A stretch of DNA of 64,000 nucleotides from Anastrepha obliqua (lineage: Eukaryota > Arthropoda > Insecta > Diptera > Tephritidae): contig NC_072893.1 of assembly GCF_027943255.1 (NCBI RefSeq), positions 121,891,784 to 121,955,783 of the forward strand, given 5' to 3'. Shown piece by piece: positions 52,141 to 63,389 of the stretch (positions are counted from its first letter, which is position 1; each line of letters starts with the position of its first letter). Under the pieces are notes generated by a model. That model saw nothing but the letters and a program-made list of their open reading frames with translations. It was not told the DNA's origin and did no database searches. Both the position numbers and the translations under genes were made by a program.

Positions 52141-53745
52141 TTAAAAATTCCTTCCGCACTAATGTAAAAATAGATGAGCGAAAAGATAGAAAATATGGTT
52201 TCCATATTGAGTGTTGACAAATTACACATTTCGTAAAGAGTTATAGTAAGAAATATTTTTTTTTTTTTATTTTTATTTTTTTTATTCTTATTTTTTTTAA
52301 TCTTATTTTTTTTATTCTTATTTAAAATTAAATTAAATTGTTTTAAGTCTTCTTGATTTTATTTGAATTTTTTGTTAATATTATTTGTGTTTGTCTTGAC
52401 AACTTAATATTTCTATGAAAAAAAATGAAAAATTGCTTTCAGCCATAACCGTCCACAGCTCTCAAGCAGAGTAAGAGTTCAAGCAACCGGCCAATCATAA
52501 AAAAATGAAAAACATAAAATTAGATGAACAACGCCGCTGGCAAAAACAATTGCCGTTAAAAAGCATGGCGAGGAATATTTATAGCAAAGGAACAAGTGGG
52601 ATGCTGCACAAAGTATTGCATAAATAAAATTTATTTTTCAATTTTTGAAGACCAACGCAAAGGAGTCCGAAATAGAGCTACTGAGTAGGTGTGAAGGAGG
52701 CGGAGAGCTGCTGAGAGGAGTATGAAAATAAAAACGAAAAATATTTAAAAATACACCACTCCACCATCAATTTCATTGGCGTTTCAGCGGCCAATTTGTT
52801 CACTTATATCTTTGATATGCGCTCATTTTTATAGCCGACCTTTGGGCCATGACGCTAAAGTCTCAAATTTAAAATTAAATTAAAGCATTACTAGCAAGTG
52901 AACACTTAAACTCGCCCACTTTTCTCCAGGCATATATGTTTTTTTTAGCGCACACCACGCAAACTTTCGGACATTTTTGATTTTAATCAATTTAGATTGA
53001 GTTGCTCTACGTGCGGCGTTGGGAAAAATAAAACGAAACCGCACAAAGAATGCTGCTATTTTGGCGGTCAAGTGCTCAAGTGCGAATGCACTTCTCATAG
53101 AAGAGTGTGGGCGGCGCGTTAGAGTTTTGATTTAATTTAAAAAACAATTTTTTGGTAGGGGAACTTTTATTGTGATTTTACTACCGTTGTCCTTAGTGTT
53201 GTTATTGTTGCTGTCGTCCACGTAATTTTTGCCATAAACAATTGTTGCCATCGAAAATTGGAAAACGCTTCATTTTTCTTTCGGTTTTTCCTACAGCCGT
53301 GTGAATGTTTGTGTGGCCGGATTACATTTTTATTGAAGTAGGCACTTTGACGTCATAGAAGTAGATTTGAAGCAGATTTTTTATTTATTTATTTAACTCT
53401 ATAAAACAAAATTCCTACTGACTATTTAACACATATTTATAAAGAGTTACGACTTAGAAATTTTTTTGTTTTTAAATTTTATTCTGCAAAAACTTCATTT
53501 TAAGAGCTACTCTCTTCATTTCTTTCTATTTTAGAAACTTTAAATTTAAACGCCAATTATATAAATATGTATATAAGTATATAAACTGCGGCTTAAAGTT
53601 TTGAGGTTTTGAGCAAATCAGCGTTGTACATTCTTATTGAAAGAAAGAAAAAGGTGAAGAAAAAACTAAAAATCAAATCTTTAATGGAAAAATATTTAAT
53701 GGATTTACAAAAACATCTGCCTTATGCTTCTATGTGCAAAGAGAT
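52141..53745. other. no recognised gene; T-rich low-complexity tract
   Basis: 52256-52330 is a (TTTTTTATTCTTATT)n-like tract. Elsewhere AT-rich, with no recognisable domain. Confidence 0.45.
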
Positions 53746-54130
53746 TATTTTTATTTATTTTTTTATTTATTAAGCCAATGATTATAATAGATTCTTATAG
53801 GCTAAGTGGATATATTTTAAGGTCAATAGGCAATAGAAAAAAGAAAGTACAATTAAACTATTTATAATATATATGCAAAGTTTTTAATAGGTGATCTTTT
53901 GAAAATGAAAAATCTATCTCAACAAAATGAGAGATTTTATTAAACTCAATTAAGAAGCTAGAAATAGGAGCATTCTGAGCATAAAGGGACTTTGAAAGAC
54001 CAACATAGAAGAACTCCGACCTATGCAGAGTGCTGGCCGGAATATTAAAGAAAAATCTCTCAAGAAGCATCGGAAAATGAAAGATAAAGATAGGATTATT
54101 CTCCTGCTCTGCAATGATTTCAAGGGGACA
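53746..54130 (-). pseudogene. jockey/CR1-like LINE, C-terminal end and 3' tail
   Basis: On minus from about 54120: LLERFFFNIPASTLHRSEFF, YVGLSKSLYAQNAPISSFLI and EFNKISHFVEIDFSFSKDHL, stop at 53858. This is the kind of tail found downstream of RT in jockey/CR1-like LINEs. The 3' UTR ends in GGCTTAATAAATAAAAAAAT and AAATAAAAAT (about 53747-53775 on +), a typical A-rich LINE tail. The RT block of the probable same copy is at 55881-56658, separated by a Helitron and other sequence. Confidence 0.65.
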
Positions 54131-54233
54131 GATGCCTGTAAACGCCCATATTTTCCCTGATTTTCATTAAAATTATTTAAAATGAAGAAGTCAATATAGT
54201 TTATTCAAAATTGGCATACGTTTTATTTATATA

Positions 54234-55353
54234 CTAGCAAACCCGGGCCGCTTCGCTGGGCAAATACATGGTGGATCCACGTTTTGGCATATATTTCGAG
54301 ACCCTAGTCATCAATAAGTATGAAAATTAAACTTATCAATTTTATCATCATATTAAAGCACTTATCAACAGCTTTCATTTGATACCCATATTGTACATAC
54401 ACAACCAAAAGTTACCCGGGTCCACGTTTTGACCTATATCTCGAGACCCTAGTCACGGAACGGTATGAAAAATAGTCTATACTATAGAAATCATCAACAG
54501 CTTCCATTTGCTACCCATATTGTACATATACGTCCGAAGGTTACTCGGGTCCACGTTTTGACCTATATCTCGAGACCCTATCTACCAATAGGTATTCAAA
54601 CTATACGGAAACCATCTTCAATACCTACTTAACAATGTGTGTAAGTTTGGTTTAATTCGGTTTAAAGACACGGCGGGTCCACGTTTTCCCATATATTTCG
54701 AGACCCTAGTCATCAATAGGTATGAAAATTAACCCGTATTAAAGCACTTAACCACAGCTTTCATTTGATATCCATATTGTACAAACATATTCTAGGGTCC
54801 ACGTTTTGGTCTCTATCTCGAGACCCTAGTCACGGAGCGGATGGAAATACTCTGAACTAAAGCATTCACCAACAGCTTCCATTTGATACCCATATTGTAC
54901 ATACACATCCCCAGGTTACCCGGGTCCACGTTTTGACCTATATCTCGAGACCGTATCTACCAATAGGTATCCAAACTATACGGAAACCATCTTCAATACC
55001 TCCTTAACAATGTGTGTAAGTTTGGTTTAATTCGGTGCAAAGACACGGCGGGTCCACGTTTTGGCATATATTTCGAGACCTTAGTGATCAATGGGTATGA
55101 AAATGACCCCGTATTAAAGTACTTATCAACAGCTTTCATTTGATACCCATACTGTACATACACAACCAAAGGTTACCCGGGTCCACGTTTTGACCATTTT
55201 CCCGGCAATTATTCGAATTTTTCTCACCTTTTAAACCTTCCCTAGACCTCCACGAATAATTCAAGACCAAGATAAGATAAATCCGTTCAGCCGTTCTCGA
55301 GTTTTAAGCGAATATAGGGATAGATTTTCACATTTATATATATAGAAGATAGA
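54234..55353 (-). mobile_element. non-autonomous Helitron with internal minisatellite
   Basis: On minus the 3' end is GGCCCGGGTTTGCTAG followed by T (CTAG at 54234-54237), preceded by the CCAGCGAAGCGG arm of a hairpin. The 5' end is near 55345-55353 (TCTATC...TATATATATAAATG), followed by CTCGAGAACGGCTGAACGG, shared with the Helitron at 4801-6521. There is no Rep or helicase. The interior is filled by the tandem array 54276-55200. Confidence 0.8.
54276..55200 (+). repeat. ~128-bp minisatellite in a three-monomer higher-order array
   Basis: TCCACGTTTTG starts eight monomers at 54276, 54421, 54550, 54678, 54798, 54925, 55053 and 55182 (spacing 120-145 bp). Types A (CATATATTTCGAGACC, TCATCAATAGGTATGAAAAT), B (TATATCTCGAGACCCTAGTC, ACGGA(A/G)CGG) and C (GAGACC(C/G)TATCTACCAATAGG, CTATACGGAAACCATCTTCA) repeat in the order A-B-C-A-B-C-A-B, a period of about 375-400 bp. 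Confidence 0.88.
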
Positions 55354-55880
55354 TTAAAATAATATAAATTTTTTTTTGATCATTTAAAATGGCGGATGTA
55401 CACTCAATTCTTCCAAGAAGGTCGGGGCCGGGCTTCTCAATCGGCGTCAGTGACCTGAATACAAAAAACCAAAAGTTTTTGGTTTATTAACGTCATAATT
55501 TCTATTTGAATTAAAAACAATTAGAAAAAAAATTCGCGGAATAAAATGCTTAAAAAAATGAATTTTGGGGCGAATTTTCTTACTATTTTTTGCTTTGAAA
55601 AAATATTTTTTTCGAAAACTTATATTCACATAGAAAGTAATGTCATAAAAAAGATGTGTGCAAAATTTCAGGAAGATCGGTCAATAACTTTTCGAGTTAT
55701 CGTGTACGCCAATTCGAACAATATAGTTTTGAGAAAAACTCGTCTAAAGTTTGAATACATGAAAATTTCTCCCCCAGCGCTCGAACGCAAAGCATAGAGT
55801 CGTCATGGTTGACGATCTATAATATTAAATTTACGTTCTAAAATTTTTTTCACATATTCTTAAAGGATTATGTTATATTA
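55354..55880. other. no gene; old dispersed-repeat sequence
   Basis: 55560-55800 contains CAAAATTTCAGGAAGATCGG, AATAACTTTTCGAGTTATCG and GTTTTGAGAAAAACTCG, wording resembling 24740-24960. Together with the Helitron it separates the two halves of the LINE. Confidence 0.4.
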
Positions 55881-56658
55881 TTATTTTATGAAAAAAAAAA
55901 AAAAATTTTTTTTCGAAATTTTACAGGTATCTATCTGCCCTCTTAAAAAGGCTGAGTGGAAGCCAATACAGGCTAATTTTTTTATTAGTATTAAATGGAA
56001 ATCCCGATCAAAGGCCGTAGAGAAGTCGGTATATACGGTGTCCACCTGGTGTCCTGATTGGAAGGCAGCGATACAATCATCCAAAAATACAGTTAAATTA
56101 GACACTGCTGAGCGGCCCGGAAAGAAGCCATGCTGCTCTGGACGCACCATATTCTTGACAGAAAAAAGCAACTTGTCCTGGATGATGCCTTCAAAAAGCT
56201 TTGCAGTGGCGGAAAACTTTGAAATAGGCCTGTAGTTACTAATATCGCTTTTATAACTACTCTTTAAAATGGGTGAAACGAAAGTTAATTTCCAGACATC
56301 AATAAAAGTACCCGATGTTAGTGATTTGTTAAAGATTAGCAACAGAGGTTTGAAGAAGATTTAAGTCGAGTAATGCTTCTAAAGACATCTTCAGTGGACA
56401 GTACTAGCTTGCCGAAGTTAATAGATGGTTGTATATCGAAGAAAGCATTTTCCTCATTGTCAGGGGCCGATGCAAAATTGGACTTAAAGAACTCAGCGGC
56501 ATCGGCTGGAGTATTAGCAGTTTTGTCACCGAAAAAAGAGCGGACGGAATATTGGAAACAGATTTCTTCGAATTTACAAAATGCCAAAACGCTCTTGGAT
56601 TAGATTTTAAACTTTCTTCGCATCTAAGAACGTAGTTTCTGTGTAAAAATTTGTCCAA
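55881..56658 (-). pseudogene. jockey/CR1-like LINE reverse transcriptase, N-terminal half
   Basis: On minus, three frames in order: from 56658, DKFLHRNYVLRCEESLKSNP and RAFWHFVNSKK; then DKTANTPADAAEFFKSNFAS and LSTEDVFRSITRLKSS; then from 56342, SLTSGTFIDVWKLTFVSPIL, NYRPISKFSATAKLFEGIIQ, RPEQHGFFPGRSAVSNLTVF and VDTVYTDFSTAFD (RT motif A). The match ends at an A-run near 55905, before the YADD box. So the LINE has lost its RT centre, and its C-terminal end is at 53746-54130. Frameshifts between the blocks confirm decay. Confidence 0.85.
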
Positions 56659-56699
56659 GCAGACGAATTTCTTATCATACTCTTTATACAGAGCAAAGA

Positions 56700-57960
56700 A
56701 ATTTGAATTTTTTAAATTTTTTTAATTTACGCAGAAGTTTTTCAATAGTAGTTCTTTAGTTCTTCTTAAAAATATTATATATTAATATAATATAAATAAT
56801 ATTATTAATTTATACGTAAATCAATTTTTTACGATTTGAAACGTTTTTTAAAACCATATTTATCAAGGAATGAACAAAGAAAGCAATTAAATAATAAAAA
56901 CGAAAATTTAAAAATTATTTAATTTTATTTTTAAAATTATTTTTAAAATTTAAGAATTATTTTGTTTTATCTTTAAAATTTACAAATTATTTTATTTTTA
57001 AAATTTAAAAAATATTTTATTTTATTTTTAAAATTTAAAAATTATTTTATTTTATTTTTAAATTTAAAAAAATAGTTTATTGTATTTTTAAATTTTAAAA
57101 ATTATTTTATTTTAAATTCTTTTTAAAATTTGATAATTATTCTATTTTATTTTTTAAATTATTTTTACAATTTGAAAACTATTTTATTTTATTTTCAATT
57201 TTTTTTTTAATTTAAAAATTATTTTTTTTTATTCTTAAAATTTAAAAATTGTTTTATTTTATTTTAAATTTATTTTAAAAATTTAAAATCATTCAATTTT
57301 ATTTTAAAAATTTAAAAATTATTTTATTTTATTTTTAAAATTTAAAAACTATTTTATTTTATTTTTTAAATTTAAAAACTATTTGGTTTTATTTTTAGAA
57401 TTATTTTTAAAATTTAAAATTATTTAATTTTATTTAAAAAATTTAAAAATTATTTTACTTTATTTTTAAGATTTAAAAAATATATTATTTTATTTTTAAA
57501 ATTTAAAAATTATTTTATTTTATTTTTAAATTTAAAAAAATAGTTTATTGTATTTTTAAATTTTAAGAATTATTTTATTTTAAATTCTTTTTAAAATTTG
57601 ATAATTATTCTATTTTATTTTTTACATTATTTTTACAATTTGAAAATTATTTTATTTTATTTTCAATTTTTTTTTTAATTTAAACTATTTTTTTTTATTT
57701 TTAAAATTTAAAAATTGTTTTATTTTATTTTAAAATTATTTTAAAAATTTAAAATCATTCAATTTTATTTTAAAAATTTAAAAATTATTTTATTTTATTT
57801 TTAAAATTTAAAAACTATTTTATTTTATTTTTTAAATTTAAAAGTTATTTTGTTTTACTTTTAGAATTATTTTTAAAATTTAAAATTATTTAATTTTATT
57901 TAAAAAATTTAAAAATTATTTTATTTTATTTTTAAAATTATTTTGAAAACTTTAGCGTTG
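56700..57960. repeat. A/T-only tandem block with a 468-bp higher-order duplication
   Basis: Built from AAAATTTAAAAATTATTTTA, TTTTATTTTT-type words (about 26-40 bp). The distinctive phrase AATAGTTTATTGTATTTTTA occurs at 57071 and again 468 bp later (about 57539), followed each time by the same sequence through TTTGATAATTATTCTATTTT and TTTTACAATTTGAAAA. So a ~468-bp segment is duplicated in tandem on top of the short repeats. C and G are almost absent. Confidence 0.85.
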
Positions 57961-60177
57961 TAGTAGCTCTTTAGTTCTTCGTAAAAATATCATCTAAAGG
58001 CCTACATTATCAAGGAATAAAGAAAAAAAAAACAAAATTTAAAATTAAAACCACATGTGAAAATTATTTTTTTAATTTTTTAAAGAAATGTATATTTTTG
58101 CATTTAGTTTTCGAAGCGATTTGTTGGGAATTGAACAAAAGAAAGCAGAATTTTTGGGTCTGTACACGCAGATACATTTTTTACAGTTCGAAAGTTGCTT
58201 ATTTCCGTTCAAAATATTTTTTTTTTCAAATTTAACTTACGTATCAGTAACAACTATTAATATTTGCTGTATATTGCACTACGTCAATCGACAGGCAAAT
58301 TTAAAATAAGCTACATTTTTCTTAACTAATAAAAACAAAAAAAATATTAAAAAAAAATTACAAATATCTTCCCTTAGCAATAACTTCCAGCTCCGCAACA
58401 ATGCGAATTCGTACTTTAATTTTTACCAGAAATCCCCCTAAAAGTCGGCAATGGAAATTTATCACACGACAATCGAGTGCAAGTCCCCAGAATGGCAGTA
58501 ACCGTACAAAGAGCGGCTATGGCCTCTTGTAGAGAGCAAGCACCGTTACGCAAGTATGTTGTACTTTATTTTATTGTCGCGTGTCCCCCTTAGTCACACC
58601 CACTTTTTTTCTCTCGTGGTAAATAATTCGCACTTCGAATTGCAAAATTTATTATCATTCAACGCAAAACAAAAAAAAAAAGCATGGGGAACCAAGTGAG
58701 CGCACCTGTGCTGCCGCTTGTGCTGGAGTCATGAATTTCTCAATCAGCTGCATATGCTTATACATACATATATATGTACATATAATTACATGTGTATGTG
58801 TGTAGGAATGCATAAGCGCCATACCCATTTGTGCCTTCATGCAATTGTAATTTCGCGTTGCTTACAAAGGTAATTCGCGCTAACTTATCGTGTAATGTGC
58901 AAATTTATGGCGTGAAATTCGGAGCGTACATACTAATATACATACATACATACCTTATATGTGTAAGTATATATACTATTGTAGTAAATTCATATGTACG
59001 CACGTATCCCCTTTTTGCCAATGAAAAAATGCTCGCGCCAAATTTGTCGCCGTTTGGGACCAAACCATAATTTAACTACTTGACTCTGGCTTTTGCCGTT
59101 TGCTGCTTGCCTTCGCTTGCTTTGGGCGCATGTTGGTTTTGTTTTTGGAGTGCAGTTGCACTTGAACTCACTCACACGCATACATGCATGCGCACAAGGG
59201 GCACTAGTAAATATTATAAATTATATCGCATCCGAATTTCTTCCTCTTCTTGTATGGGCCAGTTATCAGTGCTTGATATTTGTTTTAATTTTTTGTTTTT
59301 ATAGTAGACTAAGTTGGCTCGAGGCTTCGTCACGGACTATAGGACGTTAGCTGCTTCTGAGCTAATAAAGCCAGAAATTTGCGAAATTAGCGAATTCGTG
59401 TGAAATATTGCAAATTTACCTCAACGTCCCACATTTTTTCTCAATCCGTTCAGAAATGGAAAAATTGTAAAATACGAGGGTTGCGATTTGTACTAATGGC
59501 CTTGGGGACTTCTAGTACTCTAGAAAGCTATCTGGCATTTCCATTGGAAAGTTTGACACATTTTACCCCAAATGCACTCAGAACATTTTGATGTATGAGT
59601 CAAATTTGCGATGTTTACAGTGGCTTTTAAAATTAATTTCGGCAAAAAAAGGAATTAAATGGAGAACTTTTTTGCGCGATTATTTTTCATAACTTTCACC
59701 GCAGATTAACAAGATAATAATGCATAATTGAACTAAAATTATTATACTATATAGCGAGCATCGTAAAAAAATAGCGCCATGCATTTTCTCGTCGTCGCTG
59801 TTCACTCACCGACGAATTTCGGTAAGGTCGTCCAAAATCAGTTGCTGTGCCAGCAAATATCGATGCTGCGCGCGTAATGGTTCTGGAATATCGTCATGCC
59901 ACATACCACATACCATAGGTGGGTCCGCGTTGAGTCTCACAAAATTTGAAAAACACCCTAGAAACACCCAGACTGGTGCTTCGAAAACTGCAAAACTGCA
60001 AAAATATATAGATGATAATGGAGAATATTTTGAAAAACAAAGAAGCCATTTTCCATTACTAATTTTAATTTTCTCATTGGTAGGGCAGAAAAATTAAAAT
60101 AAGGTTCGTTCGAAAAGTCTGTGCAAAGTGCGAGAGATGGCACTACTGGAGCGCACGGAATGACTGTAATAGCGAAA
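57961..60177. other. no recognised gene
   Basis: Has CATACATA/ATATGTA tracts (58762-58800, 58930-58975). The last 80 bp (60097-60160, GGTTCGTTCGAAAAGTCTGT) resemble a mariner-type end but have no visible partner. Confidence 0.4.
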
Positions 60178-60432
60178 TAAGATCCAGCGGCTTCGTTGGC
60201 TGAGTCACGTCGCTCCGGCTCTGAAAGTATTCGATGCGGTACCAGCTGGTGGTAGCATAGGAAGAGAAAGGCCTTCTCTACGTTGGAAAGATCAGGTGGA
60301 GACGGTCTTGGCGTCACTCGGTGTGCCCAACTGGCGCCGGTGAGCACGTAAAAGAAAAGATTAACGCGCTTTGTTAAACTCGACCAAAATAACGTAAGCC
60401 GCTTTCGCTTCCAATCAAGCAGAAGACGAAGT
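60178..60432 (+). pseudogene. RTE LINE 3'-end fragment
   Basis: Reads IQRLRWLSHVAPALKVFDAV, PAGGSIGRERPSLRWKDQVE and LASLGVPNWRR, then a stop and ARKRKD, aligning with the end of the RTE at 42711-45892 (LRWLGHVVRM, ALKVFDAVPAGGSRGRGRPP). It continues through the 3' end, CGCTTCCAATCAAGCAGAAG versus GCGCCAATTAAGAAGAAG. Stops and a short deletion; a related but older copy. Confidence 0.85.
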
Positions 60433-60559
60433 AGCATCTCTTGGAAGAATGCAGTTCGGCTTATTTCTTTGTCTTTGGCATTCGTTTGAATAGAGAAAGT
60501 CGGGTTATTTTCCTTTTCCAGCTCACACCTCAGCAGTTGTGGTCGCAGAAATTATGGAA

Positions 60560-60685
60560 ATAGGGTTCTAAGTCATTTCAGATCCCCCCTTCCAGTTTCT
60601 CCAGATTTGGCTCCCTCGAACCCCTCGGACTACAATTTGTTCCCTCATTTGAAGAAATGGTTGGTGCGAAACAGTTTTTATTAAA
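60560..60685 (+). pseudogene. mariner fragment with third catalytic motif
   Basis: In one frame: PVSPDLAPSNPSDYNLFPHL and KKWLVRNSF. SPDLAPS...DYNLFPHLKKW is the third-Asp block of mariner transposases, here with a 3-residue insertion (NPS). Isolated remnant; nothing else of the element is clear. Confidence 0.65.
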
Positions 60686-60736
60686 TAATAAAAAACCAAA
60701 TTTTAAATTTTCATTCGAAATTGTCACCATTTGACT

Positions 60737-61652
60737 TTACACCAGCGCACGGTTTCCACTGGCATTGGCGTCGCTAATCGAAGTAGAGATTGCTTGAGAC
60801 TCTCTAAATTTCTGTGAAGTCTTTGAGAGGCTTTGTTCTCCAATTTTGACCACAAACTGTAGTCCAATGGATTCAGATCTCGAATTCCAGACGGTCAATA
60901 TTCTGCGGCTATGAACCCAGGAATATTGATTTGTAGCCACTGAGGAGTGGTTTTTGCCATGGATATTGACGTTGCTGCTCGAACCACAGTTTGTTTGAGA
61001 CTCTTCAAATTTCTGTGAGGTCTTCGACAGGCCATATTCTCCAATTCTGATCACAAAATGTAGTCCAATGGATTGAAATCTGGACTTCCAGACGGTCAAA
61101 CTTCTGCGTAGCCGGGTGGTTTTTGCCTTGTGGGCTAGAGCGGAATCTTGCTAGAAGATCCATCGAAGAGAGTATTGGTTAACTGCCTCACCACACTTAA
61201 GGCATCCTCCTGGTACAATTTTGTCACTGTTTTTACCTCTTTTTCGTAGGAATGAAGGGAGAGCAGGCCTGTGAAAGATACTCCCCACCAAATCATTACG
61301 GAGGCTTGATGATGGCCACGCTGAACTCTTTCGAAGTTTTTCTAATATTTATAATAATTTTCTTGTTTTGCTTATTATAAAGTTATTCAGGAGTGAAGAT
61401 TTTCTCATCTGTGAAAAGAATATTTTCATGGCCGTTGATCGCGTGCCACCGAAGAAGCTGCTTGCTTTTGTCGAGTCTAGATTTCGTCCAGCGTGTTGTC
61501 AAAAGATTACCAGTTGAGCGATGGAAGGCTTTCATGTGGAGATCACCTCTAGTCTTGAGATAGTCTGGATCTGGTCGATACCTTCAATTCCCTGGATATG
61601 ATTTTCTGCTTTCTAAGGGGATTTCTGCGAATTCTATCTCGAATTACACAGA
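60737..61652 (-). pseudogene. Tc1/mariner-superfamily transposase with internal tandem duplication
   Basis: From about 61650 leftward: VIRDRIRRNPLRKQKIISRE, KAFHRSTGNLLTTRWTKSRL, HENILFTDEKIFT (first catalytic Asp, about 61397), a degraded FGGEY (WWGVSY-like) block and QDSALAHKAKTT (second Asp). The third-Asp block then occurs twice: FNPLDYIL.SELENMACRRP followed by AKTTPQWLQINIPGFIAAEY, then DLNPLDYSLWSKLENKASQR and NLESLKQSLLRL, ending near 60737. The two copies are offset by exactly 201 bp (agtccaatgg at 60861 and 61062), 67 codons, so the duplication kept the frame. Several stops make it inactive. Terminal repeats not found. Confidence 0.82.
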
Positions 61653-62774
61653 CTAGGTACACGCCTAAAACGAAACTATGTCGAAATATAAAAAAAAGGC
61701 TTACCCCAAAAAATTAAGTAGTTTTTATTTTTGATTCAACTTCTGAAACGACCTTCGTACCAACCCTTCTATTTGATTTCGCCTTCGCAAATACTAAACA
61801 ATTTGTACTTAAACGCAGAACACAAACATGCCTAAATTTGTGTATGTATACACATAAGAGTATCTATGGATTCTTGTTCTACTTTCATTCATCTTCTCCG
61901 CTCCGCTCTCTCTCTCATTGTTTGGCCCTGCATTTCGCAATTGGAATTTACGACCAATAATTTCCATCTTTGTTGCGAAATTTCTCAAGTACATTTTCTG
62001 TTTAATTGCCGTTGGCTGCGCACAATTATTGCATACTTTTAGTTGTTATTGTTCCTGACTTTCGCTTTGAGCTGATATCATAGAAATAGTTTGTTTTGAA
62101 TTAGTTTCGAATTGTGATTAATGTACTTAAGTTTCTTGTTTGTTTGTGAATGCTCGCGTATTTGAAAATTTTCGCTTTGCATACTCTGAGGCGTACAAGT
62201 TTGAATGTGCGGAGAATAATTCTTGCGTGTACACTAAATTAAAAATGGATTTCCAATGCTGCACCGCTCATTATAAATTTACTTAAATTTCAACAATAAT
62301 TCATAAGATGGGAATATTATCGTATGGCGATTAATGCACTCAGAGAAGATGTTTTTCTGGCTTTTGAATCTGGTACTATTTGAATCCACTTGAACGGATC
62401 CCTTACCTTTAGTACCGCCTAATTTATGCCGCTGACTCTTAGACTACGTCATACTTCATACTCCTCTGTTCGTCAGTTCGCTGTGTTGTATTTGCAAAGT
62501 GTTAAAAGGTGAGTCCATTTCTCGTTGTCTTACGTCCGTCTGTCACTCCTACATACATTCAATGCAACAGAGTAGGAGCTTTTACGCATTGAAATATCGT
62601 TGCTTTTCGTTCGATGAAAGCGACCGATAAAGAGATCCCTCAGCCAGAAGACCTTCTGTAACCAAAGAGGCTCTTACCAGCGCTATCCCTATCCTCTTTT
62701 GCCCACTAAACAAAGTCTTTAACTTGAATTGATAAATTCCTAACTGGTATACAAAGATATACATTTTTTCAAGC
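61653..62774. other. no recognised gene
   Basis: AT-rich with a CTCTCTCT run (61903-61916). Nothing assignable. Confidence 0.45.
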
Positions 62775-63355
62775 TTAGCTGATGCTAACATAGGTCCCGG
62801 GACACGAGAGTAAGCGGGTAACGAGATTTCTGACTCTTTAGCTAAGGTGAGCTCTGGAAGCCAACTTCTTTGGCTCACAGCCCGTTCTGCCACTCCCGTT
62901 TGGCAGCCTTCAAAGTCGCGGTTAGCAAACGGGTTACTCTAACTCACAAGCAAGCCTGGTAGGCTGAAAGAGGCTGCAGTCGCAAATCCACATCTTATTA
63001 AGCAGAAGAGACTGCAGACAGCTGGTTGGACTGAGGACGGGCCGCTTTCTGTGGGCGAAGCACATGGAAGAAGTAAGATCTCAGATAGTGCTCGTATACT
63101 CCGCCCAGTTTGTGAGGAGGAGGATGAGACCGTGGATCACTTTCTATGCGTCTGCCCTGCCTTCGCTCGAATCAGGCTAGGGATCATTGTGCTGATGTGT
63201 TAAGAAGCGACCACCTTGGCTCCTTGGCCCGCAAGATGTAATCAGATTTGTTTGGAGGTAGGGTAGATTTAAGGAAAATTAAAAAGGGAACCCGAGGAGC
63301 GCAGTACAATGGACTTAATTATGTCTGAGTGCTGTACTTGCTAGTCTGTCCCGAC
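62775..63355 (+). pseudogene. RNase H-bearing LINE, 3' end (family copy 2)
   Basis: Reads IGPGTRE, AGNEISDSLAKVSSGS (last RNase H Asp), and further on RLQTAGWTEDGPLSVGEAHG in a shifted frame, then VCEEEDETVDHFLCVCPAFA and RIRLG (zinc box). The 3' UTR, TGTCTGAGTGCTGTACTTGC and TAGTCTGTCCCGAC (to 63355), matches the end of copy 1 at 28215, followed by an A-run. Short, 5'-truncated and frameshifted. Confidence 0.82.
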
Positions 63356-63389
63356 GCAAAAAAAAACAGAAATCAAAAAACATTCCAGA

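Noticed and set aside
59958..60437. 159-codon frame on minus
   Set aside because: Antisense of an RTE 3' fragment whose sense strand aligns with the intact RTE element.
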